A stretch of 64,000 nt of DNA from Pikeienuella piscinae (lineage in GTDB: Bacteria; Pseudomonadota; Alphaproteobacteria; Rhodobacterales; Rhodobacteraceae): positions 3,414,001-3,478,000 of the forward strand of contig NZ_CP049056.1 in NCBI RefSeq assembly GCF_011044155.1. The letters are read 5' to 3'. A program made the position numbers and the translations under genes. Positions 17,709-26,822 of the stretch are shown here, one piece after another (positions within the stretch are counted from its first letter, which is position 1; each line of letters starts with the position of its first letter). The notes below the pieces were generated by a model. The model was given only the letters and a program-made list of their open reading frames with translations, was not told the origin of the DNA and searched no databases.

Positions 17709-18698
17709 ATGATCGACCTTGACGCCCTGAGCTTTATCGGCGCCGGCCTTCGGCGGCCCGAATGCGCGCTGGCGCACGGGTCGGGAATCGTCTTCGCGCC
17801 GGATTGGACCGGGAAGGGCGGCGTGGCGATCCTCGCGCCGTCGGGCGCCGTCAGGCGGATCGAGGCGCGCTGGCCCCAGCCTCTGCGTCCGAACGGGATC
17901 GCGCTGGAGGCGGGGGGGGCGTTCCTGCTCGCTCATCTCGGAGACGAAGATGGCGGTGTTTTCCGCATGGATCACGCGGGCGCGATCGAACCGGTGCTGA
18001 CGGAGATCGGCGGGCGCGCTCTGCCGCCGACGAATTTTGTGCTCGTCGACGCCGAGGGGCGGCTCTGGGTCACGGTCTCCACCACCATCCAGCCCCGAGC
18101 GGACGATTATCGGAAGGACGCCTGTACCGGCTTCGTCGTTCTGATCGACGGCGCCGGCGCGCGGATCGTTGCCGACGGACTCGGGTACGCGAATGAATGC
18201 GCGCTATCGCCGGACGGCCGGAGGTTCTACGTCAACGAGACGTTCGCGCGCCGCACATCGGTGTTCGACATCGGCGCGAACGGCGCGCTGGCCAACCGCC
18301 GGACCTTCGCCGCCTACGGGCCCGGAACCTATCCCGACGGTCTGGTCTTCGACGCGGAGGGCGGGCTCTGGGTCACCTCGATCGTCTCCAATCGCGTCAT
18401 CCGCGTTCGCCCCGACGGCGCGCAGGAGATCGTCGTCGAGGACGTCGCACCAGCGCATCTCGACTGGACCGAAGCGGCGTGGGCGACGGATGCGATGGGC
18501 CGGCCGCATCTCGACACCGCCGGCGGGCGCATTCTGAAGAACATCTCGAACCTCGCCTTCAGGGGCGAAACGCTTGAAGAAGCGGTGCTCGGCTGCCTCC
18601 TCGGCGACCGTCTCGCGGTGTTTTCAAGCCCGGTTCCGGGCCACCCGCCCCCACATTGGCGTGTCGATCTCGGCCCGCTTGCTTGCGTTCTCGACTGA
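17709..18698 (+). CDS. SMP-30/gluconolactonase-like protein
   Basis: A 329-residue six-bladed beta-propeller of the SMP-30/gluconolaconase/LRE type, enzymes that mostly open sugar lactones using a divalent metal. Visible features: an N-terminal blade with PECALAHGSGIVFAPDW, the central NECALSPDGRRFYVNET motif (about 156-172), and PDGLVFDAEGGLWVTSI near 210. A metal-site Asn and Asp are present in these segments. It opens a run of five genes on the plus strand; the next gene starts 10 bases after its stop. The precise lactone is unknown. Confidence 0.85.
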   Translation: MIDLDALSFIGAGLRRPECALAHGSGIVFAPDWTGKGGVAILAPSGAVRRIEARWPQPLRPNGIALEAGGAFLLAHLGDEDGGVFRMDHAGAIEPVLTEIGGRALPPTNFVLVDAEGRLWVTVSTTIQPRADDYRKDACTGFVVLIDGAGARIVADGLGYANECALSPDGRRFYVNETFARRTSVFDIGANGALANRRTFAAYGPGTYPDGLVFDAEGGLWVTSIVSNRVIRVRPDGAQEIVVEDVAPAHLDWTEAAWATDAMGRPHLDTAGGRILKNISNLAFRGETLEEAVLGCLLGDRLAVFSSPVPGHPPPHWRVDLGPLACVLD

Positions 18699-18708
18699 AG
18701 GAGACCAC

Positions 18709-19800
18709 ATGGTCCAGGATTTCAACATCGCCGTCTTTCCGGGCGACGGCATCGGCCACGAAGTGACCCCGGCGGCGGAGACGGTGCTGGCGGCGGCGGC
18801 GGCGCGCTGCGGTTTCGGGCTGAACTGGAACCATCTTCAGGGCGGCGCGGCGTGCTGGCGCGAAACGGGGCATGAAATTCCCCCCTCCGATCTCAAGACG
18901 GCCGGGGCCGCCGACGCGATCTTCCTCGCCGCGATGGGTTTGCCGGAAGTGCGCCATCCCGACGGGCGCGAGATCACGCCGCAGATCTCGATCCGCTTTC
19001 ATTTCGATCTCTACGCCGGGGTGCGCCCGGTTCGCCCGATCCCCGGCGTCCGCCCGGTGCTGGCCGACCCGCGTGCGGCGAAGATGGATTATGTCATCCT
19101 TCGCGAAAGCACCGAGGGGCTTTTCGCCCCCGCCGCCAAGGGGTCTGCGACGGCGGACGAGGCGCGCGAGACGATGCTGATCACCCGCAAGGTTTCCGAA
19201 AAGCTCTTTGACTTCGCCTTTCGCATGGCGGAGGCGCGGAAAGCGGCGGGCCATCCCGGAAAGGTCACCTGCGTCGACAAGGCCAATGTCTTCGCCGCCT
19301 TTTGGTACTTCCGCGAGATTTTTCATGAGCGGGCGAAGGCTTTCCCCGCGATCACGGCCGACGGCGCCTATGTCGACGCTTTCGCGATGACCATGGCGCA
19401 GAAGCCGGGCGCGATCGACGTTGCGGTCACCGAGAACATGTTCGGCGATATCCTCTCCGATCTCGGCGCGGCGCTGATGGGCGGCATGGGTTATGCGCCC
19501 TCCGCCGATATCGGCGACGAGCACGCGGTCTTCCAGCCCTGTCACGGGACGGCGCCGGATATCGCGGGCAAGGGCCTCGCCAACCCGACCGCGATGATCC
19601 TCTCGGGTGCGATGATGCTCGAATGGCTGGCGGAGCGGCAAGGCGCGCCAGAAGCCGCCTGCGCCGGCGGCCTGATCCGCCGCGCGGTCGACATGGCCTT
19701 CGCCGGCGGCGATCTGGTGACGTGCGAACTTGGCGGCGACGCCGGGATCGAAGCGGTGAAGACGGCGGTGCTGGCTGCGCTCGAGCGGCTGGATGTCTGA
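18709..19800 (+). CDS. Isocitrate/isopropylmalate-family dehydrogenase (tartrate dehydrogenase-like)
   Basis: A 363-residue beta-decarboxylating dehydrogenase. The N-terminal VFPGDGIGHEV, the RESTEGLF segment near residue 130, the substrate/metal region VTENMFGDILSDLGAALMGGMG and the cofactor region PCHGTAPDIAGKGLANPTA are all intact. The long insertion with HFDLYAGVRPVRPIPG fits tartrate/malate or isopropylmalate relatives. It is not the biosynthetic leuB by context, as no leu genes are nearby. AAGGAG precedes the ATG at 18709. Confidence 0.85.
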   Translation: MVQDFNIAVFPGDGIGHEVTPAAETVLAAAAARCGFGLNWNHLQGGAACWRETGHEIPPSDLKTAGAADAIFLAAMGLPEVRHPDGREITPQISIRFHFDLYAGVRPVRPIPGVRPVLADPRAAKMDYVILRESTEGLFAPAAKGSATADEARETMLITRKVSEKLFDFAFRMAEARKAAGHPGKVTCVDKANVFAAFWYFREIFHERAKAFPAITADGAYVDAFAMTMAQKPGAIDVAVTENMFGDILSDLGAALMGGMGYAPSADIGDEHAVFQPCHGTAPDIAGKGLANPTAMILSGAMMLEWLAERQGAPEAACAGGLIRRAVDMAFAGGDLVTCELGGDAGIEAVKTAVLAALERLDV

Positions 19801-20812
19801 CCCGGAGATGCGTGTCGCGCTGGTCGGCGCGGGCTATTTCGGCCGCTTTCACGCTGACGCCTGGGCGCGCATCGAGGGCGCCGAGCTGGTCGCGGTGGTC
19901 GACAGCGACTCGACGACGGCCGAAGGGCTGGGCGCGCCGGTTTTCGCCGACGCGGTGGAGATGGCGCGCGCGCTGACCCCCGACATCATCGACATCGCCG
20001 TTCCGCCCGCCGCGCATCTCGGCCTGATCGAGGCCTTGGCGCCGCTCTGCGCGCGCCTCATCTGCCAGAAGCCTTTCTGCCGCGATCTGGCCGAGGCGGA
20101 GCGCGCCACGGCCGTGGCCGCCCGGGGAGGCGCGCGCCTCATCATCCATGAGAATATTCGCAACCAGCCCTGGTATGCGGAGGCCGCGCGGTTGATTCGC
20201 GACGGCGCCATAGGCGACCCTTGGTCGCTTTCCTTTCGCCTTCGCCCCGGCGACGGGCGCGGCGCCGAAGCCTATCTCGCCCGCCAGCCCTATTTTCAGA
20301 AGATGGAGCGGTTTCTGGTCCATGAAACCGCGATCCACTGGATCGATCTCTTTCGCGCGATCTTCGGCGAGCCGGAAGGGGTCTACGCCGATCTGCGCCG
20401 GCTCAACCCGGCGATCAGGGGCGAGGACGCCGGGATCGTCATCCTCGACTGGCCGGACGGGCGGCGTGCGCTCTTCGACGGCAATCGCCTCGCCGATCAC
20501 GCCGCAACCGACCGGCGCCGGACGATGGGCGAGTTTCTGGCCGAAGGCGATTCCGGCGCGCTCCGCATCGACGGCGAGGGGCGGATTTTCCTTCGAAAAA
20601 TCGAAGAGAACGCCGAACGGGAGCATCGCTTCGACTGGCGAGACAGGAATTTCGGCGGCGACTGCGTCTATATTTCATGCATGAACTATCTTGACAGTTT
20701 CCGGACCGGCGCTCCTAATCCGACCGAGGCGGCCGCATATCTCGCCAACCTCAGGATCGAGCAGGCGATCTACGAGAGCGCCGCCGAAGGACGGAGGGTC
20801 GTTCCCGGATGA
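19793..20812 (+). CDS. Gfo/Idh/MocA-family oxidoreductase
   Basis: A 339-residue NAD(P)-dependent oxidoreductase. The Rossmann motif VALVGAGYFGRFHAD begins near residue 8, and the catalytic-region motif CQKPF (in LICQKPFCRD) replaces the classic EKP by QKP. The second domain holds FLVHETAIHWIDLFRAIFGEPE with the family His. It overlaps the previous gene by eight bases and the kynureninase gene by four, so it is firmly within this operon. The substrate is probably a sugar or sugar-acid derivative. Confidence 0.85.
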   Translation: MSDPEMRVALVGAGYFGRFHADAWARIEGAELVAVVDSDSTTAEGLGAPVFADAVEMARALTPDIIDIAVPPAAHLGLIEALAPLCARLICQKPFCRDLAEAERATAVAARGGARLIIHENIRNQPWYAEAARLIRDGAIGDPWSLSFRLRPGDGRGAEAYLARQPYFQKMERFLVHETAIHWIDLFRAIFGEPEGVYADLRRLNPAIRGEDAGIVILDWPDGRRALFDGNRLADHAATDRRRTMGEFLAEGDSGALRIDGEGRIFLRKIEENAEREHRFDWRDRNFGGDCVYISCMNYLDSFRTGAPNPTEAAAYLANLRIEQAIYESAAEGRRVVPG

Positions 20813-22035
20813 CAGATATCGCGGCGCTTGACCGGGCCGACCCGCTGGCCGCGAAACGCGCGGAGTTCCTGATCCCCGAGGGGGTCATCTATCTCGACGG
20901 CAATTCCCTCGGCCCGCTGACGAAAGGCGCGCAAGCGCGGATCGCCTCCGCCGTGGCCGACGAATGGGGCGAAATGCTGATCCGCGGCTGGAACGACGCC
21001 GGCTGGTTCACCGCGCCGGGCCGGGTCGGCGACCGGATCGGCGCGCTGATCGGCGCGCCGCCGGGCAGCGTCACCGCGGCGGACAACACCTCGATCAACG
21101 TCTTCAAATGCCTCTCCGCCGCGCTGGCGATGCGCCCGGACAGGAAAGTTGTGCTTTCCGACAGCGGCAATTTTCCCACCGATCTCTATATCGCGGAAGG
21201 GCTGATCGCGGGGCTGGGCGGCGGCCACAGGCTGAAGACCGTGGCGCCGGAGGAAGTTGCCGACGCGCTCGACGAGGACGTCGCGGTGATGATGCTGACC
21301 GAGGTCGATTATCGCACCGGCCGGCGCCATGACATGGCCGGGCTCACAAGGCGCGCGCATGAGGTCGGGGCGCTGGCGATGTGGGATCTCGCGCATTCCG
21401 CCGGGGCGTTTGAAGTCGATCTGACCGGCGCCGGGGCCGATTTCGCGGTCGGCTGTGGCTACAAATACCTGAATGGCGGGCCGGGGGCGCCGGCCTTCCT
21501 CTATGTCCGGCCCGAGCGCCAGGCGCGGGTGCGGCCGCTGATCTCCGGTTGGATGGGGCATGAGGCGCCTTTCGCCTTCGATCCGGATTACCGCCCGCTG
21601 GAGGGGATCGGCCGGATGCGGGTCGGGACGCCGCCGGTGATCTCGCTCAAAGGGCTCGACGCCGCGCTCGATGTGTTCGACGGCGTGGAGATGGCGGCGA
21701 TCCGGGCGAAATCGATCTCGCTTTCCGAACTGTTCATCGCCGAGGTCGAGCGGCGCTGCGCCGGTCATGGGCTGCGGCTCGTCTCGCCGCGCGATCCCGC
21801 GGTGCGCGGAAGCCAGGTCTCCTTCGCGCATGAGCAGGGTTACGCGGCGATGCAGGCGTTGATCGCGCGCGGCGTGATCGGCGATTTTCGCGCGCCGGAC
21901 GTCATGCGCTTCGGCTTCGCGCCGCTCTATCTTTCGCACGCAGACGTCGCCGCCGCCGCCGGCGTGCTGGCCGAGGTGCTGGACGGCCGGCTTTGGGACC
22001 GGCCCGAATACCTGACGCGGTCGGATGTTACATGA
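20809..22035 (+). CDS. kynU: Kynureninase
   Basis: A 408-residue PLP enzyme that cleaves kynurenine to anthranilate and alanine. Diagnostic segments are [10 protein letters not shown] (28-37), the [10 protein letters not shown] motif with the cofactor-binding Asp (192-201), and [14 protein letters not shown] with the PLP lysine K219. The W-N-D-A-G-W segment near 61-66 and [10 protein letters not shown] match the family. The start overlaps the preceding oxidoreductase by four bases and the stop overlaps kynA by four. Confidence 0.95.
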   Translation: MTDIAALDRADPLAAKRAEFLIPEGVIYLDGNSLGPLTKGAQARIASAVADEWGEMLIRGWNDAGWFTAPGRVGDRIGALIGAPPGSVTAADNTSINVFKCLSAALAMRPDRKVVLSDSGNFPTDLYIAEGLIAGLGGGHRLKTVAPEEVADALDEDVAVMMLTEVDYRTGRRHDMAGLTRRAHEVGALAMWDLAHSAGAFEVDLTGAGADFAVGCGYKYLNGGPGAPAFLYVRPERQARVRPLISGWMGHEAPFAFDPDYRPLEGIGRMRVGTPPVISLKGLDAALDVFDGVEMAAIRAKSISLSELFIAEVERRCAGHGLRLVSPRDPAVRGSQVSFAHEQGYAAMQALIARGVIGDFRAPDVMRFGFAPLYLSHADVAAAAGVLAEVLDGRLWDRPEYLTRSDVT

Positions 22036-22877
22036 AACGCGAGAAACCGAAGCACGAAGCGGAGGCGGAAGGCGCGCGGATGTCGTTCGAGGGCGCCATG
22101 GCCTATGGCGACTATCTGAAGCTCGACCGGATTCTCGACGCGCAGGCCCCGCTCTCCTCCGCGCATGACGAGATGCTGTTCATCATCCAGCACCAGACGA
22201 GCGAACTCTGGATGAAACTGGCGCTCCACGAACTCGAAGCCGTGCGTCGCGCGATCCGCGCCGACGACATGCCGACCGCTTTGAAGATGATGGCGCGGGT
22301 CAGCCGCATCTTCGAGCATCTGAACAACGCCTGGGACATTCTGCGCACGATGACGCCGAGCGAGTATACGCGGTTTCGCGACGATCTCGGGCAATCTTCC
22401 GGCTTCCAGTCCTGGCAATACCGCTCGATCGAATTCATCAGCGGCAACAAGGCGGCGGCGCTGTTGAAACCCCATGCGCATCGGCCGGACGTGGTCGCGG
22501 ACCTCAAGCGCCGTCTCGCCGAGCCGAGCCTTTATGACGAGGCGATCCGGCTGCTCGCCCGTTCCGGCCTCGTCATCGCGCCGGAGGCGCTGGAGCGCGA
22601 CTGGACCCAGCCTTACCGCGCCGACGACAGCGTGCGCGCCGCCTGGGGAGAGGTTTACCGCAACCCCGAGGCGATGTGGGGGCTTTACGATCTGGCCGAG
22701 AAACTGGTGGATTTCGAAGATTACTTCCGCCGCTGGCGCTTTAATCATGTCACCACGGTCGAGCGGGTGATTGGCTTCAAGCGCGGCACCGGCGGAACAT
22801 CTGGCGTCGCCTATCTCAGGAAGATGCTGGAGGTTGTGCTCTTCCCCGAGCTTTGGGACGTGCGCACGGCGCTTTAG
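22032..22877 (+). CDS. kynA: Tryptophan 2,3-dioxygenase
   Basis: A 281-residue heme dioxygenase that converts tryptophan to N-formylkynurenine. The distal-pocket segment [18 protein letters not shown] carries H54; the proximal heme ligand is H239 in [15 protein letters not shown]; the C-terminal [14 protein letters not shown] loop binds substrate. The ATG at 22032 overlaps the kynU stop. The intermediate formamidase (kynB) is not in the window. Confidence 0.97.
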   Translation: MKREKPKHEAEAEGARMSFEGAMAYGDYLKLDRILDAQAPLSSAHDEMLFIIQHQTSELWMKLALHELEAVRRAIRADDMPTALKMMARVSRIFEHLNNAWDILRTMTPSEYTRFRDDLGQSSGFQSWQYRSIEFISGNKAAALLKPHAHRPDVVADLKRRLAEPSLYDEAIRLLARSGLVIAPEALERDWTQPYRADDSVRAAWGEVYRNPEAMWGLYDLAEKLVDFEDYFRRWRFNHVTTVERVIGFKRGTGGTSGVAYLRKMLEVVLFPELWDVRTAL

Positions 22878-22896
22878 GCGGCAGGCGCGCCTGATG

Positions 22897-22923
22897 GAGA
22901 CCCCGGCTCAAAGCGGGGGTCTC
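22897..22923. terminator. Bidirectional terminator candidate
   Basis: GAGACCCC (22897-22904) pairs perfectly with GGGGTCTC (22916-22923), extended by two further pairs beyond one mismatch. It sits between the convergent kynA and LysR genes. No T-tract follows, so termination strength is uncertain. Confidence 0.6.
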
Positions 22924-22983
22924 GATGGATGGCGCAATCTGGGCGCATTCTCGGATCAGGTCCGGGAAAGTCATGCGCTCCGT

Positions 22984-23865
22984 TCAGCCCGCCGCCAGCA
23001 TCGCCGCGATCCGCGCCGTAGCGCCGCCCTTCGCCGCCGGGCGGGCGAGGCTGAGCGTCAGGCGCCGGCCGGTCGCGACCCGCTCCGGGAAGGGCGCGAT
23101 CAGTCGGCCGGTTTTCATCTGCCGGCGCACCAGATGGCCATGCCCGATCAGCACGCCGCCGCCGCTCTCCGCCGCTTCGACCGCCAGCGCGTAGAGCGAG
23201 AAGACCGGGCCGGCGGGCGCCCGGCGCGGCGCGGCTGGAACGGCGGCGGCCCAGCGCGCCCAGTCATCGGACCAGGCGGTGTCGCTCAGCAGAGACTCGC
23301 GGCCCAGATCGGCGGGGCGGCGGAGGCGCCGGGCCACGGAGGGCGCCGCGACCGGAAAGATCACGTCCGCTCCGAGGTCGAGTGCGTCGGCCGCACCTTC
23401 GGCCTCGTCGAGGAAAACCGCGATGTCGAATGCCTCCCGCAGCAGATTGGGCGCACGTTCAATGGCCGCGACGGAGACGGTGATCTCCGGCGCCGCCTGC
23501 CGCAGCCCCGCGAGGCGCGGCGAGAGCCAGAGCTGCGCGATGGCGGGTAGCGCGGCGATCCTGACCGCGCGTGGCCCGGCTCCGGCCCTGAGCGCGGTTG
23601 CAGCCGCGCCGAGCCGGTCGAAGGCGGCGGAAAGCCCGCCCAGCGCTGAAGCGCCGAGCGGCGTCAGCTCGACCCCCTGCGCCCGGCGCGCGAAGAGCTT
23701 CGCGCCGATCGCCGCCTCCAGCGCCTTGACCTGCTGCGCCACCGCGCCCGGCGTCACCGAGAGCTCCTCCGCCGCCGCCGCGAAGCCGCCAAGCCGCGCC
23801 GCCGCCTCGAAGGCGCGGAGCGCGGTGAGCGGCAGGCCGGGGCCGCGGGGCGGGGAGAGGGACAT
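22984..23865 (-). CDS. LysR-family regulator (GcvA-like)
   Basis: A 293-residue LysR regulator. The N-terminal helix-turn-helix reads LTALRAFEAAARLGGFAAAAEELSVTPGAVAQQVKALE (as two consecutive segments, residues 13-50). The effector domain begins near 95. A GcvA-like subfamily is suggested by the PLTALRAFEAAAR start and the ALPAIAQLWLSPRL segment. It is divergent from the SHMT-like gene, with a short inverted repeat between them, so it most likely controls that gene and itself. Confidence 0.88.
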   Translation of the reverse strand: MSLSPPRGPGLPLTALRAFEAAARLGGFAAAAEELSVTPGAVAQQVKALEAAIGAKLFARRAQGVELTPLGASALGGLSAAFDRLGAAATALRAGAGPRAVRIAALPAIAQLWLSPRLAGLRQAAPEITVSVAAIERAPNLLREAFDIAVFLDEAEGAADALDLGADVIFPVAAPSVARRLRRPADLGRESLLSDTAWSDDWARWAAAVPAAPRRAPAGPVFSLYALAVEAAESGGGVLIGHGHLVRRQMKTGRLIAPFPERVATGRRLTLSLARPAAKGGATARIAAMLAAG

Positions 23866-23895
23866 CGCCTAGCCGTAGTTTTTCTCGGCCAAATT

Positions 23896-23915
23896 CGCAA
23901 GAGAACTGGTTTGCG
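23896..23915. promoter_or_regulatory. Candidate LysR operator
   Basis: CGCAA-N10-TTGCG forms a perfect dyad of the size expected for a LysR half-site pair. It lies in the 99-base gap between the LysR gene and the SHMT-like gene. Confidence 0.4.
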
Positions 23916-23964
23916 CGCGCCCTGCCGCGCCGCTTCTATCGGCGCCGACAGATAGGAGACCGCC

Positions 23965-25293
23965 ATGACCGCCCTCGCGCCCCGCCCCTGGCTCGCAACT
24001 TCGTCCGCCACGCTGATAAGCGCGCGCGCCGAGGCGGCCGCCGCGCTGCCAGCCGCTTCCGTCGCTGACCGGATCGAGGCGCTCGCGGTGCGAAACCGCG
24101 AGATTCATGAGCGCGATTGTTTCAACCTCAACCCCGCGACTAATGTGCTCAACCCGCGCGCCGAGGCGATCCTCTCCGCCGGGCTCGGCTCGCGCCCCTC
24201 GCTCGGCCAGCCCGGCGAGAAATACGAGATGGGGCTGGAGGCGATCGAGGAGATCGAGATCATCGCCGCGGAACTGGCGGCGGAGGTGTTCGACGCCCGC
24301 CATGTCGAGATGCGCGTCGCTTCCGGCGCCATGTCGAATCTCTACGGCTTCATGGCGCTGGCGAAGCCGGGCGACGCGATCATCGCGCCCCCTGCCGCCA
24401 TCGGCGGGCATGTCACGCATCACATGGCGGGCTGCGCCGGGCTCTACGGATTGCGGATCCACGAGGCCCCGGTGGACGCCGACGGTTACACCGTCGATCT
24501 CGACGGACTGGCGACGCTCGCCGCGCGGGTGAAGCCGAAAATCATCACCATCGGCGGCAGCCTCAACCTCTTCCCGCATCCCGTCGCCGAGGCGCGCGAG
24601 ATCGCGGACAGCGTTGGCGCGAAGCTGATGTTCGACGCCGCGCATCAATGCGGGATCATCGCCGGCGGGGCCTGGCCGAACCCCCTGAAGGACGGCGCGC
24701 ATCTGATGACGATGAGCACCTATAAGAGCCTCGGCGGGCCGGCCGGCGGCTTGATCGTCACCGACGAGCCGGAGATCGCCGAGCGGCTGGACGCCATCGC
24801 CTTTCCCGGCCTCACCGCGAATTTCGACGTTTCGAAGACCGCCGCGCTGGCGATCACGCTGGCGGATTGGAAGGCCTGCGGCGCGGCCTACGCGGCCCGG
24901 ATGGTCGCGCTGTCCCGCGCGTTGGCGGCGGCGCTGGCCGGCGCGGGCCTGCCGGTCTTCGCCGCCGAGCAGGGCTTCACCGGTTCGCACCAGTTCGCGC
25001 TCGAAGCCGCGCGCTGGGGCGGCGGGCAGGCGGCGTCGCATCATATCCGGCCGGCCGGGTTTCTCGCTTGCGGCATCGGCCTTCCCATCGCGCCGATTGT
25101 GGGCGACATGAACGGCCTCCGGATCGGCACGCCGGAACTCGCGCGGTGGGGGGTGGAGGAGGCGGATATCCCGGAGATCGCCGGTCTCCTCGCCCGCGCC
25201 CTGACGGCGGATCAGCCCGAGGCGCTCTCGGCCGAGACCCGCGCGCTCCGCGCCCGCTTCACCGAGATTCATTTCACCACGGGTGGCGCATGA
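23965..25293 (+). CDS. Serine hydroxymethyltransferase-like PLP enzyme
   Basis: A 442-residue fold-type I enzyme with SHMT architecture: ERDCFNLNPATNV (50-62), a tyrosine in EKYEMG, D224 and H227 in DAAHQCGII, and the PLP lysine K254. The lysine motif reads MSTYKSLGGPAGG instead of the canonical TTTHKTLRGPRGG, so the Thr/His/Arg environment of PLP differs. It is unlikely to be the main GlyA. A specialised aldolase or alpha-methylserine-type transferase is possible. It is controlled by the divergent LysR gene and its stop overlaps the next start (ATGA). Confidence 0.75.
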   Translation: MTALAPRPWLATSSATLISARAEAAAALPAASVADRIEALAVRNREIHERDCFNLNPATNVLNPRAEAILSAGLGSRPSLGQPGEKYEMGLEAIEEIEIIAAELAAEVFDARHVEMRVASGAMSNLYGFMALAKPGDAIIAPPAAIGGHVTHHMAGCAGLYGLRIHEAPVDADGYTVDLDGLATLAARVKPKIITIGGSLNLFPHPVAEAREIADSVGAKLMFDAAHQCGIIAGGAWPNPLKDGAHLMTMSTYKSLGGPAGGLIVTDEPEIAERLDAIAFPGLTANFDVSKTAALAITLADWKACGAAYAARMVALSRALAAALAGAGLPVFAAEQGFTGSHQFALEAARWGGGQAASHHIRPAGFLACGIGLPIAPIVGDMNGLRIGTPELARWGVEEADIPEIAGLLARALTADQPEALSAETRALRARFTEIHFTTGGA

Positions 25294-26312
25294 CGAACGC
25301 GGTTGCGGCCCATTTCCGCGCGCAAGCGCAGGCTTGCCGCCGGCTCGGCTCGCCCTTCACCGCGGACCTGCTGGCCCGCCTGATCGCCGCGCCCATCGAG
25401 GCGAGCCGGTTCGGCGCCCGGATCCTGGGCTGGAAGGGTGAGCCGGGGGCGGACGCGCTCGCGCTCCGCGCCGCAGGCGCGCTGCACGCATTGGCGCTCT
25501 CGGGCCGAGCGCCGGCGCTGACCGCCGCCTATCCGCCGGCGCCAGGGCCGGATGCGGAGCTGCTGGCGGAAACGGTGGCGTCGCATGACGCCTGGCTCTT
25601 CCCCTGGCTCGACAGCCCGCCGCAAACCAACGAGGTCGCCCGCTCCGGCGTTCTGCTCGGCGGGCTTCTGACCATCGCGACGGAGACCGGCAAGTCGCTG
25701 GAGCTTCTGGAGATCGGCGCCAGCGCCGGGCTGAACCTGGTCCCCGACCGTTACCGCTACGCGCTCGGAGTCGGGAATTGGGGAGACGCCGCCGCGACGC
25801 CGCTGATCGAATGCGAATGGCGCGGCGCGGCGCCGCCGTTCGACGCGAGGCTGGATATCGCGGCGCGGGCCGGGGTCGATCTCCGGCCGGTAGATCCCGC
25901 CCTCCGGCCCTCGCCCCTTCTCTGCTATGTCTGGCCCGATCAGCATGCGCGCCGCGCACGGCTGGAAGCGGCGCTCGATCGGCTTGCGGCGAGCGGCCTG
26001 AAGGTGGCGGCGGGCGATGCGGCGGAATGGCTCGCCCTCCGGCTCCGGGAGCCGCAGGCGGCCGGCCGCGCCCGGGTGATCCTGCACTCGATCATGTGGA
26101 TGTATCTGCCCGAGTCGACACGCGCCGTCATCGACGCGGAGATTTCGGCCGCCGGCGCGCGGGCCTCGCAGGACCGCCCGCTCGCGCATCTGAGGCTGGA
26201 GCCGGACGGCGTCCAGGGCTCCGCCGCGATTCGGCTGACGACATGGCCTGGCGGAGAGCCCCGCCTGCTGGGACGGGGCGATTATCATGGGCGCTGGGCC
26301 GATTGGGTCTGA
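25290..26312 (+). CDS. DUF2332 family protein
   Basis: A 340-residue protein matching DUF2332: HFRAQAQACRRLGSPFTADLL at the N-terminus, the motif EIGASAGLNLVPDRYRY (about 143-159), the SPLLCYVWPDQ region and HSIMWMYLPEST near the C-terminus. The EIGASAGLNL segment resembles a Rossmann methyltransferase motif I, so an S-adenosylmethionine-binding role is plausible but unproven. Its start overlaps the SHMT-like gene by four bases; a one-carbon link between the two is an inference. Confidence 0.8.
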   Translation: MTNAVAAHFRAQAQACRRLGSPFTADLLARLIAAPIEASRFGARILGWKGEPGADALALRAAGALHALALSGRAPALTAAYPPAPGPDAELLAETVASHDAWLFPWLDSPPQTNEVARSGVLLGGLLTIATETGKSLELLEIGASAGLNLVPDRYRYALGVGNWGDAAATPLIECEWRGAAPPFDARLDIAARAGVDLRPVDPALRPSPLLCYVWPDQHARRARLEAALDRLAASGLKVAAGDAAEWLALRLREPQAAGRARVILHSIMWMYLPESTRAVIDAEISAAGARASQDRPLAHLRLEPDGVQGSAAIRLTTWPGGEPRLLGRGDYHGRWADWV

Positions 26313-26373
26313 ACCGCTTGCGGCGGGGGGCGCGCGCGCTAGTCTCTGGCGCGAAAGCAGATGGGAAACCGCC

Positions 26374-26820
26374 ATGACCGAGACCGCCCCCAACGCCACC
26401 TTCGCCAAGTTCGGCTGGCCCGAAACCGGCATCGCGGAGCTCGAACATTGGGGGGTGATGCTGCGCCCCGACCAGCCGACGCTCGGCGCGCTCGTCCTCG
26501 CCTGCAAGCAGCCGGTCACGGCCTTCGGCGATGTCGACGCGGCGGGGTGCAAGGAGCTTGGCGTCGCCGTGAGGGCGGTGGAGGCGATGCTTCAAGCCGC
26601 CATCGGCTATGAGAAGATCAACTACCTGATGCTCATGATGGTGGACCCGGACGTCCATTTCCACGTCATCCCGCGCTATGACGGCGCGAAGACGTTCGAT
26701 GCGCTGGAGATCGAGGATCAGGGCTGGCCCGGCCCGCCCGCGCTTGCCGCCTGTCAGACGCCCGACGCAGCGCAGAGGGCGGCGTTGATCGCGCATCTTG
26801 GCGCTCATTGGCCGCTCTAG
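26374..26820 (+). CDS. HIT-family hydrolase
   Basis: A 148-residue histidine-triad protein. The catalytic strand reads VHFHVIPRYDG; compared with the classic HVHVHVLPR, the first His is Asp while the catalytic and following His are kept. The N-terminal beta strand region (LGALVLACKQPV) and helix (KELGVAVRAVEAML) fit the family. Likely a nucleoside phosphoramidate or dinucleotide hydrolase. It follows the DUF2332 gene after 61 bases. Confidence 0.8.
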   Translation: MTETAPNATFAKFGWPETGIAELEHWGVMLRPDQPTLGALVLACKQPVTAFGDVDAAGCKELGVAVRAVEAMLQAAIGYEKINYLMLMMVDPDVHFHVIPRYDGAKTFDALEIEDQGWPGPPALAACQTPDAAQRAALIAHLGAHWPL

Positions 26821-26822
26821 GC

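Noticed and set aside
17283-17975. 230-codon minus-strand frame
   Set aside because: Overlaps the small membrane protein and the SMP-30-like gene on the opposite strand, with Arg/Pro-rich sequence and no motif.
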